Source: Methanomethylovorans hollandica DSM 15978
Lineage (GTDB): Archaea > Halobacteriota > Methanosarcinia > Methanosarcinales > Methanosarcinaceae
Direction of reading: 5' to 3'
DNA length: 64,000 nucleotides
NCBI RefSeq assembly: GCF_000328665.1
Contig: NC_019977.1
Span: 1,240,001-1,304,000, forward strand
In this document: one piece after another, positions 1 through 7,952 of the stretch
Layout: each line of letters begins with the position of its first letter
Numbering within the stretch: the stretch's first letter is position 1
Notes under the pieces: generated by a model
Told to the model about the DNA's origin: nothing
Database searches by the model: none
Seen by the model: only the letters and a program-made list of their open reading frames with translations
Position numbers and translations under genes: made by a program

Positions 1-106
1 CATTTCGGAGAGAAGAAATAACATTGTCCGCGTCGCTTGATGGGATACCCCATCCGTTCTTGTTCAAAACATCCAATGGAAAGGCAATGACCTCTAAAAT
101 TACCAT
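1..106 (-). CDS. Partial hypothetical protein, N-terminal 35 residues
   Basis: A minus-strand frame opens with ATG at 106 and runs off the window edge. The visible peptide starts MVILEVIAFP and continues through NKNGWGIPSSDADN without a stop. About 30 bp upstream lies a perfect palindromic TATA-like box (ACTATATATAGT, 132-143). That spacing suits a leaderless or short-leader archaeal transcript and is the main reason to believe the start; no Shine-Dalgarno is present. I do not recognise the family. Confidence 0.45.
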   Translation of the reverse strand, partial: MVILEVIAFPLDVLNKNGWGIPSSDADNVISSLRN

Positions 107-242
107 CAGAAAATCTGGGATGTGTGGGCGGACTATATATAGTTTTGTGTCCGGTCTTGAAAAAAGAAGATATGTGTGTTCATTATTATACTATGAAAAA
201 AAATAACTATTGCCTTTTTTCAAACAGAATTCAATCCTTGTT

Positions 243-359
243 TTAGTGGACCATGCCCTGAAAGTTTTCTTCGAAGATTTCTCTCTATAGCTTTTTGAAA
301 TCCTTTTCCGGGATGTGCACGATCATTCCCGGCTTATATTCCTCTACAATCCTTGACAT
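243..359 (-). CDS. Doubtful small ORF with an internal in-frame TAG
   Basis: From ATG at 359 the frame reads a 24-residue peptide (MSRIVEEYKPG...DFKKL), then TAG at 285-287, then 13 more codons (REIFEENFQGMVH) to TAA at 243-245. It could be a 24-residue ORF, a decayed gene, or a gene read through UAG, since many Methanosarcinaceae decode UAG as pyrrolysine. There is no homology evidence and no clear ribosome binding site. Confidence 0.15.
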
Positions 360-443
360 TATGGATCAGACACTTTGATTAGGATACCTTTTGATATATC
401 AGTAGACACCACATATAAATAATTCTAAGTTATAGTCTACATC

Positions 444-572
444 ATGGACAAAAAACAAACAACCCGCCAGAATAATAAGGAAGTACCTGTTCTGGAAATA
501 AAGATTGGAAAGCATCTAAAGAACAGTATGCATGATAATGATGCACTGTTAAAAGAACTTGCAGAGTTATAG
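444..572 (+). CDS. Small hypothetical protein, 42 aa
   Basis: ATG at 444 opens a charged 42-residue frame (MDKKQTTRQN...LLKELAEL) ending in TAG at 572. An ACATATAAATAA TATA-like box lies about 28 bp upstream, consistent with a leaderless transcript. The stop overlaps the stop of the convergent Doc-like gene by a few bases. The family is not recognised. It could be a regulatory or antitoxin-like peptide, but nothing in the sequence proves that. Confidence 0.35.
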   Translation: MDKKQTTRQNNKEVPVLEIKIGKHLKNSMHDNDALLKELAEL

Positions 573-854
573 CTCTGCTGTATTCCTTCTTATCCACTCG
601 TCTATTTCTTCCACTGACATTTTATACTCAGCCACTGTGATTAGCATTTTCTTAGTGGTATTTTTATCCGCGACAATTTTATATCCTCCATTTCTGAGGA
701 TAACATCGGCTAATGCAAATGCAGTTCTTTTGTTGCCATCAAAAAATGCGTGAGCCGTTGTGATGGTATGCAATGCTATGGTTGCATTTGCGAAAACAGT
801 TTTTAAGGGGCTTAATTTATACTGAATAAGGTGATCAATAGTGGCTTCAATCAT
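567..854 (-). CDS. Doc/Fic-type toxin, 5' end apparently broken
   Basis: This is a death-on-curing (Doc, Fic fold) protein. The core motif HAFFDGNKRTA (Fic signature HxFx(D/E)GNxR) is intact, followed by a typical C-terminal helical part (residues 60-95). Doc toxins phosphorylate EF-Tu-type factors. The first ATG is at 854, but family-typical sequence (TKDIITLHDTLIEKYGGTRGT) continues upstream in the same frame to 917. There it meets TAG at 918-920 with no ATG, GTG or TTG between. The gene is therefore 5'-truncated, or it starts at a non-standard codon such as ATT. No Phd-like antitoxin gene is visible upstream on the same strand. Confidence 0.6.
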   Translation of the reverse strand: MIEATIDHLIQYKLSPLKTVFANATIALHTITTAHAFFDGNKRTAFALADVILRNGGYKIVADKNTTKKMLITVAEYKMSVEEIDEWIRRNTAEL

Positions 855-1001
855 TGTACCACGTGTGCCGCCATATTTCTCAATGAGAGTATCATGGAGC
901 GTAATGATATCTTTAGTCTATACTTATTTGTGCTTTGTAGAAATCCTCACTTTGGCAACAAGTGTGAACTTCATATACCTGCCAAGGTTACACAAAAGCC
1001 A

Positions 1002-1316
1002 TCAAATAAAATCAATACTTATGCTCCCTGCTTCTTTAGTAAGGGAATTCGACATGAAACCCGCTTCAATACAACAAACGTGCATAACTGCACAAGGCAC
1101 AAGGCATGTAGAAGTGCATCTCGCTTCCCTGGCTTTTCCCATAACAATGTTCTCTTTTATATCAAATAGATCCATCATTGGAACCTCCAGATGAGATATC
1201 TTTTTAATCTTCTCACAAGGTGTATCGATATCTACAATCACATTCTGCCCATCCATTCTTCCCTTAATGATGTGGGTGAACCCGCATATCCTGGAATTGA
1301 CTTTTGCTTCTGTCAT
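1002..1316 (-). CDS. Small Cys-rich DUF6951-like protein
   Basis: A soluble protein of 104 residues. It resembles the DUF6951-type small proteins found beside corrinoid methyltransferase genes in methanogens; that assignment is from memory. Cysteines cluster as CGF near the start, then TPC, then a C-rich segment around CTSTCLVPCAVMHVCC, suggesting metal or cluster binding. I chose ATG at 1316 rather than an upstream start at 1352 because AGGAG (complement of 1324-1328) sits 7 nt before it. It is the last gene of the methyl-transfer locus, directly after the RamA-like gene, so a role in corrinoid handling is inferred. The biochemical function is unknown. Confidence 0.65.
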   Translation of the reverse strand: MTEAKVNSRICGFTHIIKGRMDGQNVIVDIDTPCEKIKKISHLEVPMMDLFDIKENIVMGKAREARCTSTCLVPCAVMHVCCIEAGFMSNSLTKEAGSISIDFI

Positions 1317-1361
1317 TGGACTACTCCTGTTGTTTATATATAAGTACCACAAATTAATAAT

Positions 1362-2981
1362 TTAAGTTGTAACCATTATTTCCTTGTAGGTAATAGCATG
1401 CACCGGACATACGCTTATACATCTCTTGCATGCTGTCCCTAGGCATTTTTGGGTACTGTACTTTGCAATGAAATCAGTACCCTTTTCTATATCTATGGCT
1501 TTCTCAGGACATTCTCTTTCACACATATGGCACATTATGCATCCCACTGCAACCTCTTCAAGAGTTGTTCCTATGTCCGTAACCACTTCTATCTGATTCC
1601 TACTGTTTTCATTTATGTCCAGTCTTACCCTTTTCTCAATAATTGGATTATTCAAGGATATCGGCAGTGGGGGCAGTTTATATGCCTTCAGAAACTTGTG
1701 GTACATGTCCATACTCATTCCTTCTGTCCAATATCCGAGCTCGCATGTATAGAACTTCTTAAAAGTATCACTTGTTGCCATCATAAGGTGATCAGCTTTT
1801 ATATGGCTTGCCAGTTCAATAACCGCATCAAGCTTTGCTTCATCAAGAAGTATGTCCCTTGCAAGAGCTAGTGACGTGTTTCCAAATTGCACCGTGCGTT
1901 TTGAGAAGTCAGGACACGACCCAATATTTCTTGCTTTTTTGGCGTCCACATAGGTACCTGAAGCACCGCTCATGTACACATTCTCAAGCTCTTCATATCC
2001 TATCCCCGATTCAACTATGAGAGTTAATTGGGCAGCCCTAATAGCACCTATAGCCTTCCCAGCCTCTTTGATATCCATCTCTGATAACTCTATATTCTCA
2101 CCAAGTATGAGCCGGCCGTATTTTAGTTTAGGAGGATTTGTTATGAGCCCAGTTTCAATGGCAAGAGAAAGTATAGAAATGAGGCCTGTCCCTGTGATTC
2201 CTGCAGGTATTATGCCACTTTTTTCACTTATATTTCCAGTGATAGGGTCAATGAGATGCCCCTTCACAGTTTCCATATTATTGTTGAGTACGCAGATTCT
2301 CCATAAGTTCCCCTCTAGGTTCACATCCGTGATCGCTCCCGGCCCTGCAAGCATTCCGCAATTTATGCCTTGTCCTTCTATTGCAGGCCCTGCTGCAGCA
2401 CTCCCGGTGATTATTCTATTCCCCACTTTAATGGCCATTTCAGCATTAGTTCCATAATCGGTTACAAGAGTGGGGTTTTCTTGTTTAAGAAAATCTGTCT
2501 CAATCATCATGGCAAGTGCATCTGCACCAATCTCATGTTCAATAGCAGGTGGTACAATGATATCACAGTTCTCAAGGATTAGAGTTTCCTTGAATATCTC
2601 CTTGGCAGGAAATATTCGTGCATCACGCTGTATGCTTTGTATGCCCAGCCTTTTCTGCATGTTCTTTCCTGCATAGGCAAGATCACGTATCTCGGAATTC
2701 TGAAAAAGTGAAAGTTGTATGGGATTGCCACAAACCGCTATCTTCCTTATCTGCGATGAGTCAACGTTGAACCTTTCTACCATTTTCCTGATAGCATCCA
2801 CAATAATTCTGTGTGCTACATCTTCACCTATGGATATAGCAAAGTCAAGATGATCAGTCACGTTACCTCCTGGCAATGGATGTTTCATTGTCATTGAAGT
2901 TTTGGCAACCTTTTTTGTTTCCAGGTCTATCAACTGTGCTCGAAAGCCGCTAGTTCCCAAGTCCAATGCGATACCGTACAT
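1362..2981 (-). CDS. ramA: RamA-type corrinoid protein reductive activase
   Basis: A 539-residue iron-sulfur ATPase of the RamA family. RamA enzymes use ATP to reduce inactive Co(II) corrinoid proteins to Co(I) so that methyl transfer to CoM can begin. The N-terminal part is an ASKHA-like region (MYGIALDLGTSGFRAQ, then VTDYGTNAEMA and TGTGLIS). The C-terminus holds two ferredoxin-like [4Fe-4S] motifs: C481xxC484xxC487xxxC491P and C513x4C518xxC521xxxC525P. Length and domain order match known RamA. A 46-bp promoter-like element (3068-3113) shared with the corrinoid fusion gene lies upstream. Its client is probably the fusion protein encoded at 7953-9857. It may be a RamA paralogue rather than the methylamine-specific one. 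Confidence 0.88.
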   Translation of the reverse strand: MYGIALDLGTSGFRAQLIDLETKKVAKTSMTMKHPLPGGNVTDHLDFAISIGEDVAHRIIVDAIRKMVERFNVDSSQIRKIAVCGNPIQLSLFQNSEIRDLAYAGKNMQKRLGIQSIQRDARIFPAKEIFKETLILENCDIIVPPAIEHEIGADALAMMIETDFLKQENPTLVTDYGTNAEMAIKVGNRIITGSAAAGPAIEGQGINCGMLAGPGAITDVNLEGNLWRICVLNNNMETVKGHLIDPITGNISEKSGIIPAGITGTGLISILSLAIETGLITNPPKLKYGRLILGENIELSEMDIKEAGKAIGAIRAAQLTLIVESGIGYEELENVYMSGASGTYVDAKKARNIGSCPDFSKRTVQFGNTSLALARDILLDEAKLDAVIELASHIKADHLMMATSDTFKKFYTCELGYWTEGMSMDMYHKFLKAYKLPPLPISLNNPIIEKRVRLDINENSRNQIEVVTDIGTTLEEVAVGCIMCHMCERECPEKAIDIEKGTDFIAKYSTQKCLGTACKRCISVCPVHAITYKEIMVTT

Positions 2982-3067
2982 TTTATCCCTCTACCTTTCT
3001 GGTGAAAGTGAAAGGTTCTATGTAATTCACTTTTCAGCTCACCTGCAATCTATATTCTGTATTTTTT

Positions 3068-3113
3068 AATATATAACATAACTCAAGGTAATTTATTAAA
3101 GCAATTAATATTA
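3068..3113 (-). promoter_or_regulatory. Promoter of ramA with an element shared with the fusion gene
   Basis: On the minus strand the element ends in GTTATGTTATATATT, which contains a TATA box. It is preceded by a TAATATTAA...CTTTAAT half. It aligns without gaps to 9935-9980, with 38 of 46 positions identical by eye. Transcription would start near 3040, giving a 5' leader of about 60 nt. This looks like a shared promoter with a flanking regulator site. Confidence 0.6.
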
Positions 3114-3225
3114 CTATACGTACTAATTTAATCACTCGCGTTAATCTTATTAATGGGTTTGACAGCATGATCAAAGACGAAAGCATTGGCTGTTTCGAGA
3201 AGAATGACTATACAACTGAATAGGT

Positions 3226-4227
3226 TTATAGTAAAAGTTGTGAGTAATACTCATCTCTTGCTTGAACAAATGCTCTTATGTTCCTAGTTGGTGTACGAGG
3301 TGCTATTCCACAACTAGGGGCAAGTACATCTATCCCTTCCTTCAAGCATTTAAAAACCTCTGACTTGACGTTATCAGGCGACCCGAAAAGTAATGTGCCA
3401 GATGTAGAGATATTTCCAATGAGTTTTACTCTGCTCCCAATTATAGATTTGGCATAATTAAGATCTTTTACTTTCTCTTCAACACTTATGCCATCAAAAC
3501 CACAAGCTGCAAGTGAACGAAGAATAGGGTTTGCATTTCCGCACATGTGGAGTACCTTTATACCTTTCACACTTCTGCAGAAACGCTGATACTCTGGAAC
3601 CATGATATTTTCAAAGATAGACGGACTAAGCAGATCCGGGCCTGCAACACCATCAGATATCACTATCACATCTGCACCTTGATCGGTGAGTGCATTAGCA
3701 TATTCAATGCATGCATCCGTGGTAATTCTAAGTAGTTCAATAAGCTTATCAATAGATTTCATGGTCCAAATTAGATAATTATCGACACCTGCAAGATGTG
3801 ATGCGACTGTAGCAGGTCCTTCCAGGCCTACAATTATAGGCAGATCATCCCCTACAGTTTCCTTTAGAAGAATTGTGGACTCCAGCACCACGGAGATCCT
3901 TCCTTTTTCTATGAGATTATCTGGTACTTTGATCGCATCTATATTCTTTGTAGCTGGATGGGATCTTATAGAGGGCTGTATATCACAAGTTCCCATGTTC
4001 ACTTCACATCCCATGGCTTGGGAAAGGATTGTGAGACAGTATGGTATCCTAACGGCCTCCAGCCCACCTGTACGATTGCCTTCGATTGCCAGTAAGGCCA
4101 TCTTTTCTGGATTTATATGTGCCTCGGGCCAGGAGGAGCCTGAGATATTCATAAGTTCCACAGTACCTGTCTGAGTAAAGGAAAGTGCAGGAACCCTTGA
4201 TACTGGCTTCTCTTTAAACACATACAT
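3226..4227 (-). CDS. MtaA/MtbA-like methylcobamide:CoM methyltransferase
   Basis: 333 residues, URO-D fold. The family moves a methyl group from a methylated corrinoid protein to coenzyme M, forming methyl-CoM for methanogenesis. The zinc site is complete: H227-x-C229 (LHMCGN) and C306 (APSCGIAP), the HxC...C arrangement of MtaA and MtbA. FTQTGTVELM near the N-terminus is also typical. The nominal start at 4227 has no good Shine-Dalgarno, and the frame is open upstream to 4302 without a standard start codon, so a few N-terminal residues could be missing. It lies 65 bp after the chaperonin gene. It may accept the methyl group made by the fusion protein; the substrate is unknown. Confidence 0.85.
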   Translation of the reverse strand: MYVFKEKPVSRVPALSFTQTGTVELMNISGSSWPEAHINPEKMALLAIEGNRTGGLEAVRIPYCLTILSQAMGCEVNMGTCDIQPSIRSHPATKNIDAIKVPDNLIEKGRISVVLESTILLKETVGDDLPIIVGLEGPATVASHLAGVDNYLIWTMKSIDKLIELLRITTDACIEYANALTDQGADVIVISDGVAGPDLLSPSIFENIMVPEYQRFCRSVKGIKVLHMCGNANPILRSLAACGFDGISVEEKVKDLNYAKSIIGSRVKLIGNISTSGTLLFGSPDNVKSEVFKCLKEGIDVLAPSCGIAPRTPTRNIRAFVQARDEYYSQLLL

Positions 4228-4292
4228 AAGATTTGTTCTTAGTGAGTTAGGTATGTGAGATCCCCCTATCGGTATCTTAAACCTTTCTTTTC

Positions 4293-5897
4293 CTACTTTC
4301 TAGGTATGATCTTGTCTATACGAAGAACGCTTATAGTGGCATCTGTAGCGGATATCACTGCTAATTTTTTAACGGCTGCCGAATCATATACAGGTGATGA
4401 TTTTCTCGTCATCTTACTTAAACAATCAACTTTGGCATCTACACCTATATTATAGTAGTTTTCCATCATAACCATAGTATCAATAACATTAAGACCCATA
4501 TTCTCTGCAAGTATTTTCGGAATCTCTTCAATGGCCTGTGCATATGCAATGACAGCAAGCTGCTCTTTTCCACTGATGGTAGAAGCATATTGTTTTAACA
4601 TCTGTGCAATCTGGAATTCAATCCATCCTGCACCTTTGACCACCATCCTGTCCTTTATCATGAAGGCAGCATTATTGAGAGCATCATCTATTGCCTCTTC
4701 AACTTTTTCAAGTCCATAAATAAAAGGCTCCCAAATGACGATGGTGGATATAGGCTGATTCTTTACTGAAACAAAAGCAAAGTATTCACCATTCTTTTTT
4801 TCTACTCGCACCTCATCGGCCATTCCAAGATCATGAGGCATGATCTCATCTTTTATTGATACAACGCTGGAACCTGTAGACCTTGCTATCTTTTCGAGGT
4901 CTTTCATCTTAAGTTTTTTGAAGAGCAGTATGTTCTTACGTGCAAGCATTTCTTCCACTGAAGGATCCACATCTCCTTCAGAGAACACCGCATTTGCTCC
5001 AGTAGATATGATTTTATTTGCAAATTCTCGAACATGCATTTTAAGCTCTTCTTCAAACAAATGGGAAGTCTCCCAAGTGTCCATGCGTATATTGTGCTGC
5101 GCATTCAGGATACTGCTTTTAAACTTTGTTTCGTAATTAAGCACCAGAACCTGTGCATTTGTCAGATGATAGGGCATGTCCTCCCTTGCTGGTTTTTCGT
5201 CGAGAATAACTCCTGTTAGTTTCAAAAATGAGGGGCCACCCACCTTTTTGAGTATTTTCACGTTTTCTTCCAAGTCAAGGCGTTCTTCAATTTTTGTACG
5301 TTCAAGATTCGTGATTATCTCCAGTACTGCATCGCCTATCTCCTTCGCCTTGGTATATTCTAAGCCTTTGCTTAAAGCAGCGTTTAAAACTACAGAAAGA
5401 GTGTCCTCCGGAGAGATCACCGGAAAACTCTCATACTCCAGGATCTCGTACGCTTTGTTAAGAGCCATTTGATATCCTTTTACAATTGAAGTTGGATGTA
5501 TTCCCTCTCGCATTAGTTTTACTGCTTTAATTATCATTGAAGTTGCAAGGATCATCGCAGTCTTTGTTCCATCTCCAGTTGCCTTGTCCATAGCTTTAGC
5601 AATTGATTTTAGCGAAGTCACAAACGGATGTAGCACATCCACTTCCTCAATGATAGTTTTCCCATCGCTTGTAAGGTAAATATCTCCTACATAATTGATG
5701 ATGACTTTATTGAGTCCCGATGGTCCGAATGAAGAACATAACAATTCTTTTATGTCAATAGATGTACTTTCCAAGTGGTCAATAAGTTCTTGCTCTTTCA
5801 CCTCACCGACTATACCTACCCTTCTACGTACACTTTCCCTAAGCGTAGCCATATTATCCAGTTCACTGCCGTAGGTTGAAGCAGTTGTAGTGTTCAT
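4293..5897 (-). CDS. Divergent group II chaperonin (thermosome-like)
   Basis: 534 residues, alignable over the full length with archaeal thermosome/CCT subunits, which form double-ring ATP-driven folding machines. Recognisable motifs are FGPSGLNK (57-64), TSDGKTI (76-82), GDGTKTA (108-114) and VVKGAGWIE near the C-terminus. It departs from housekeeping thermosomes: GDGTT is GDGTK, NDGAT is SDGKT, the usual RGG-like turn before the last equatorial segment is WEPF, and the Gly-rich C-terminal tail is absent. ATG at 5897 follows a strong AGGAGGT, and the gene overlaps the upstream ASKHA gene by 4 bp (ATGA). Its position in a methyl-transfer operon suggests a specialised client, perhaps the corrinoid enzyme. 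That is inference. Confidence 0.85.
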   Translation of the reverse strand: MNTTTASTYGSELDNMATLRESVRRRVGIVGEVKEQELIDHLESTSIDIKELLCSSFGPSGLNKVIINYVGDIYLTSDGKTIIEEVDVLHPFVTSLKSIAKAMDKATGDGTKTAMILATSMIIKAVKLMREGIHPTSIVKGYQMALNKAYEILEYESFPVISPEDTLSVVLNAALSKGLEYTKAKEIGDAVLEIITNLERTKIEERLDLEENVKILKKVGGPSFLKLTGVILDEKPAREDMPYHLTNAQVLVLNYETKFKSSILNAQHNIRMDTWETSHLFEEELKMHVREFANKIISTGANAVFSEGDVDPSVEEMLARKNILLFKKLKMKDLEKIARSTGSSVVSIKDEIMPHDLGMADEVRVEKKNGEYFAFVSVKNQPISTIVIWEPFIYGLEKVEEAIDDALNNAAFMIKDRMVVKGAGWIEFQIAQMLKQYASTISGKEQLAVIAYAQAIEEIPKILAENMGLNVIDTMVMMENYYNIGVDAKVDCLSKMTRKSSPVYDSAAVKKLAVISATDATISVLRIDKIIPRK

Positions 5898-7828
5898 ATG
5901 GACCTCCTTGGAGAGCCCACAGCTATTCCCAAGATTTTGGTTTCAATAGGTATCGCACCGATGCTTCCTATATCATTATGTTCAAGTTCAACTCTGACAT
6001 TATCCATACTTAATCCGTATCCTGCCATATAATCTGAAATAGAACTACTTACAAGGGCATTTCCCTTCTCAAGAGCTTCTTGATAGTCGTCGAATATGTA
6101 TCTTCCTTTATCCGAGAACAGTAGACACTGTAAACTACCGGGACCTGCCGGACGTATCAGAACCTCTTCTCTATATACTACATTGCCTACAAGAGCACCA
6201 ACAGCATTTCCAACTTCATGATATTTTGGAGCCCGTATATCTGCTTCAATAAGACCCTGCAGATCCTTCAGATATGCAGTTACAGGTGCGCCGACCATAA
6301 CCACAGGAGGTATTATCATGAATTTTGTCAATTCTGAACCATCCAGTATTTTTTCGACATCTTTTTTCTGCATCTTTCCAGTGCAATAGGAAATAAGATG
6401 AAGTGCAAAGTTCCTAGCTACTTCTTTTTTGACGTTTGTACAGAATTCGAAATCTACCATTGAACAATATTTTGAAAGAATCTGAGATCCCAACATTGAA
6501 GCGTCAGATTCCCACTGTTGATAATCACCAAGGACGTGCAGGGCATCGGTAGGAGTGAAACCCACCTGCTTTATGTATCTTTTCTGTATGAGTTTTCTCA
6601 GGATACCTTCGAACATGAGAGGATGTCTATTTGTTTTTGAGGCAATATCTGATATAGAGGAAGGCTCTTCTGTGATGGCATCAAGTATTTCCATTTCTTC
6701 TCCTTCTAGTTCAGAGGCATGCAAGCAGTGTGACTCTACCCCATTGCTCATGAAAAATGTTGTTGGCTGGATGATATCACTCATAATACGTGTCGAAATA
6801 TTCTGTACACTCTGTAACTTACTTATTATTGATGGGAATTCAGTAGCACAAAGGCATAAGGGTATGACCCTATTAGGCCCTATATACATTTTTTCTTGTA
6901 GCCATACATGACTGTCTCCCCCCATAGCGGAGGTATCCATTTTGATGGCTTTGACCATTGTTTCCCAGCCACCCACCACAGCACCGGAACTGCTGATGTC
7001 AGGCATACCCTTGTGAATCATAGAGATATCCGTACTAGTACCCCCCACATCTATAGTTAAACAGTCCTTGAGGCCGGATAGATGTGCTGCACCCAGCAGG
7101 CTTGCAGCAGGTCCTGAAAAAATGGACTCCACAGGTTTTTTCAATGCCTCTTCTATCCTTACCAGTGACCCATCACATTTCATCATCATTAAGATTGAAT
7201 TGATACTTTTGTCTTCCATTACAGATTGTACGGACCTTATAAATTGATCTATAACTGGAATAAGCTGAGCATTAAGAAGTGCAGTCAATGCCCTTTCATA
7301 GGCTCCCAGATTCATGGAAAGCTCATGACCGCAGACAACTGGGAGATTTGTTAAGTTCTGTATGGTCTCTTTGATTCTCAGCTCATGTTCCGGGTTACGG
7401 ACCCCAAAATACGATGATATAGCAAATGAAGAAACCTTATATTGATTCTTTATTACAAATTCCCTTACAATCTCCAACTTGTTCAGAGGTTCTACCTCAT
7501 TTCCATTGGCATCATGTCCACCGTCTATGGAAAGAACATAATCAGTGGGAAGTTTACGAGGTATGTTATAACCAATAAGTATGAGACCTGCAGGATATCC
7601 TTTTCCCTCAAGGGTTGTGTTGGTCGCAAGTGTAGTAGATACTGAAGTGAACTTCACGCACTCAAGATATTCAGCTTTAAGCCCATCAATTGAATTTCTT
7701 ATGCCCTGTATTAGGTCCGGATAAGTAGTAAGCGACTTGTTTGCATCTATTATAGATCCGTCTGCAAGGTCCATGATAACAGTATCTGTATATGTGCCAC
7801 CGGTGTCAATACCAAGTCCTAATTTCAT
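5894..7828 (-). CDS. Hydantoinase/oxoprolinase (HyuA)-like ASKHA ATPase
   Basis: About 644 residues. The N-terminus has the ASKHA phosphate motif GIDTGGTYTD, and a second motif IDVGGTSTD lies near residue 256. The family includes ATP-using hydantoinases and 5-oxoprolinases, and the wider fold includes corrinoid and B12-enzyme reactivases. Residues ~375-430 form a helix-rich insert (EILDAITEEPSSISDIAS...) that looks like a winged helix. I chose ATG at 7828 (7831 is equally possible) because GGTGAT lies just upstream; an upstream ATG at 7876 lacks a binding site. The stop overlaps the chaperonin start (ATGA), implying coupled translation. No hydantoin pathway genes are near, so an amidohydrolase role is unlikely and a reactivase-like role is my inference. 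Confidence 0.8.
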   Translation of the reverse strand: MKLGLGIDTGGTYTDTVIMDLADGSIIDANKSLTTYPDLIQGIRNSIDGLKAEYLECVKFTSVSTTLATNTTLEGKGYPAGLILIGYNIPRKLPTDYVLSIDGGHDANGNEVEPLNKLEIVREFVIKNQYKVSSFAISSYFGVRNPEHELRIKETIQNLTNLPVVCGHELSMNLGAYERALTALLNAQLIPVIDQFIRSVQSVMEDKSINSILMMMKCDGSLVRIEEALKKPVESIFSGPAASLLGAAHLSGLKDCLTIDVGGTSTDISMIHKGMPDISSSGAVVGGWETMVKAIKMDTSAMGGDSHVWLQEKMYIGPNRVIPLCLCATEFPSIISKLQSVQNISTRIMSDIIQPTTFFMSNGVESHCLHASELEGEEMEILDAITEEPSSISDIASKTNRHPLMFEGILRKLIQKRYIKQVGFTPTDALHVLGDYQQWESDASMLGSQILSKYCSMVDFEFCTNVKKEVARNFALHLISYCTGKMQKKDVEKILDGSELTKFMIIPPVVMVGAPVTAYLKDLQGLIEADIRAPKYHEVGNAVGALVGNVVYREEVLIRPAGPGSLQCLLFSDKGRYIFDDYQEALEKGNALVSSSISDYMAGYGLSMDNVRVELEHNDIGSIGAIPIETKILGIAVGSPRRSI

Positions 7829-7952
7829 CATTATCACCTGATTCAGAGGAGACGGGGTGTTTTTGCCACCCGCCATGGATATAGACTTTTATATGAATTT
7901 CACTCACATTATAAAAATAAATAAGAAAAAGCAGGGGAAGTGAAAAACCTGC

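Noticed and set aside
24-206. 60-residue plus-strand ORF at the window start
   Set aside because: It covers the TATA-like palindrome and the better-supported minus-strand start at 106, and shows no recognisable domain.
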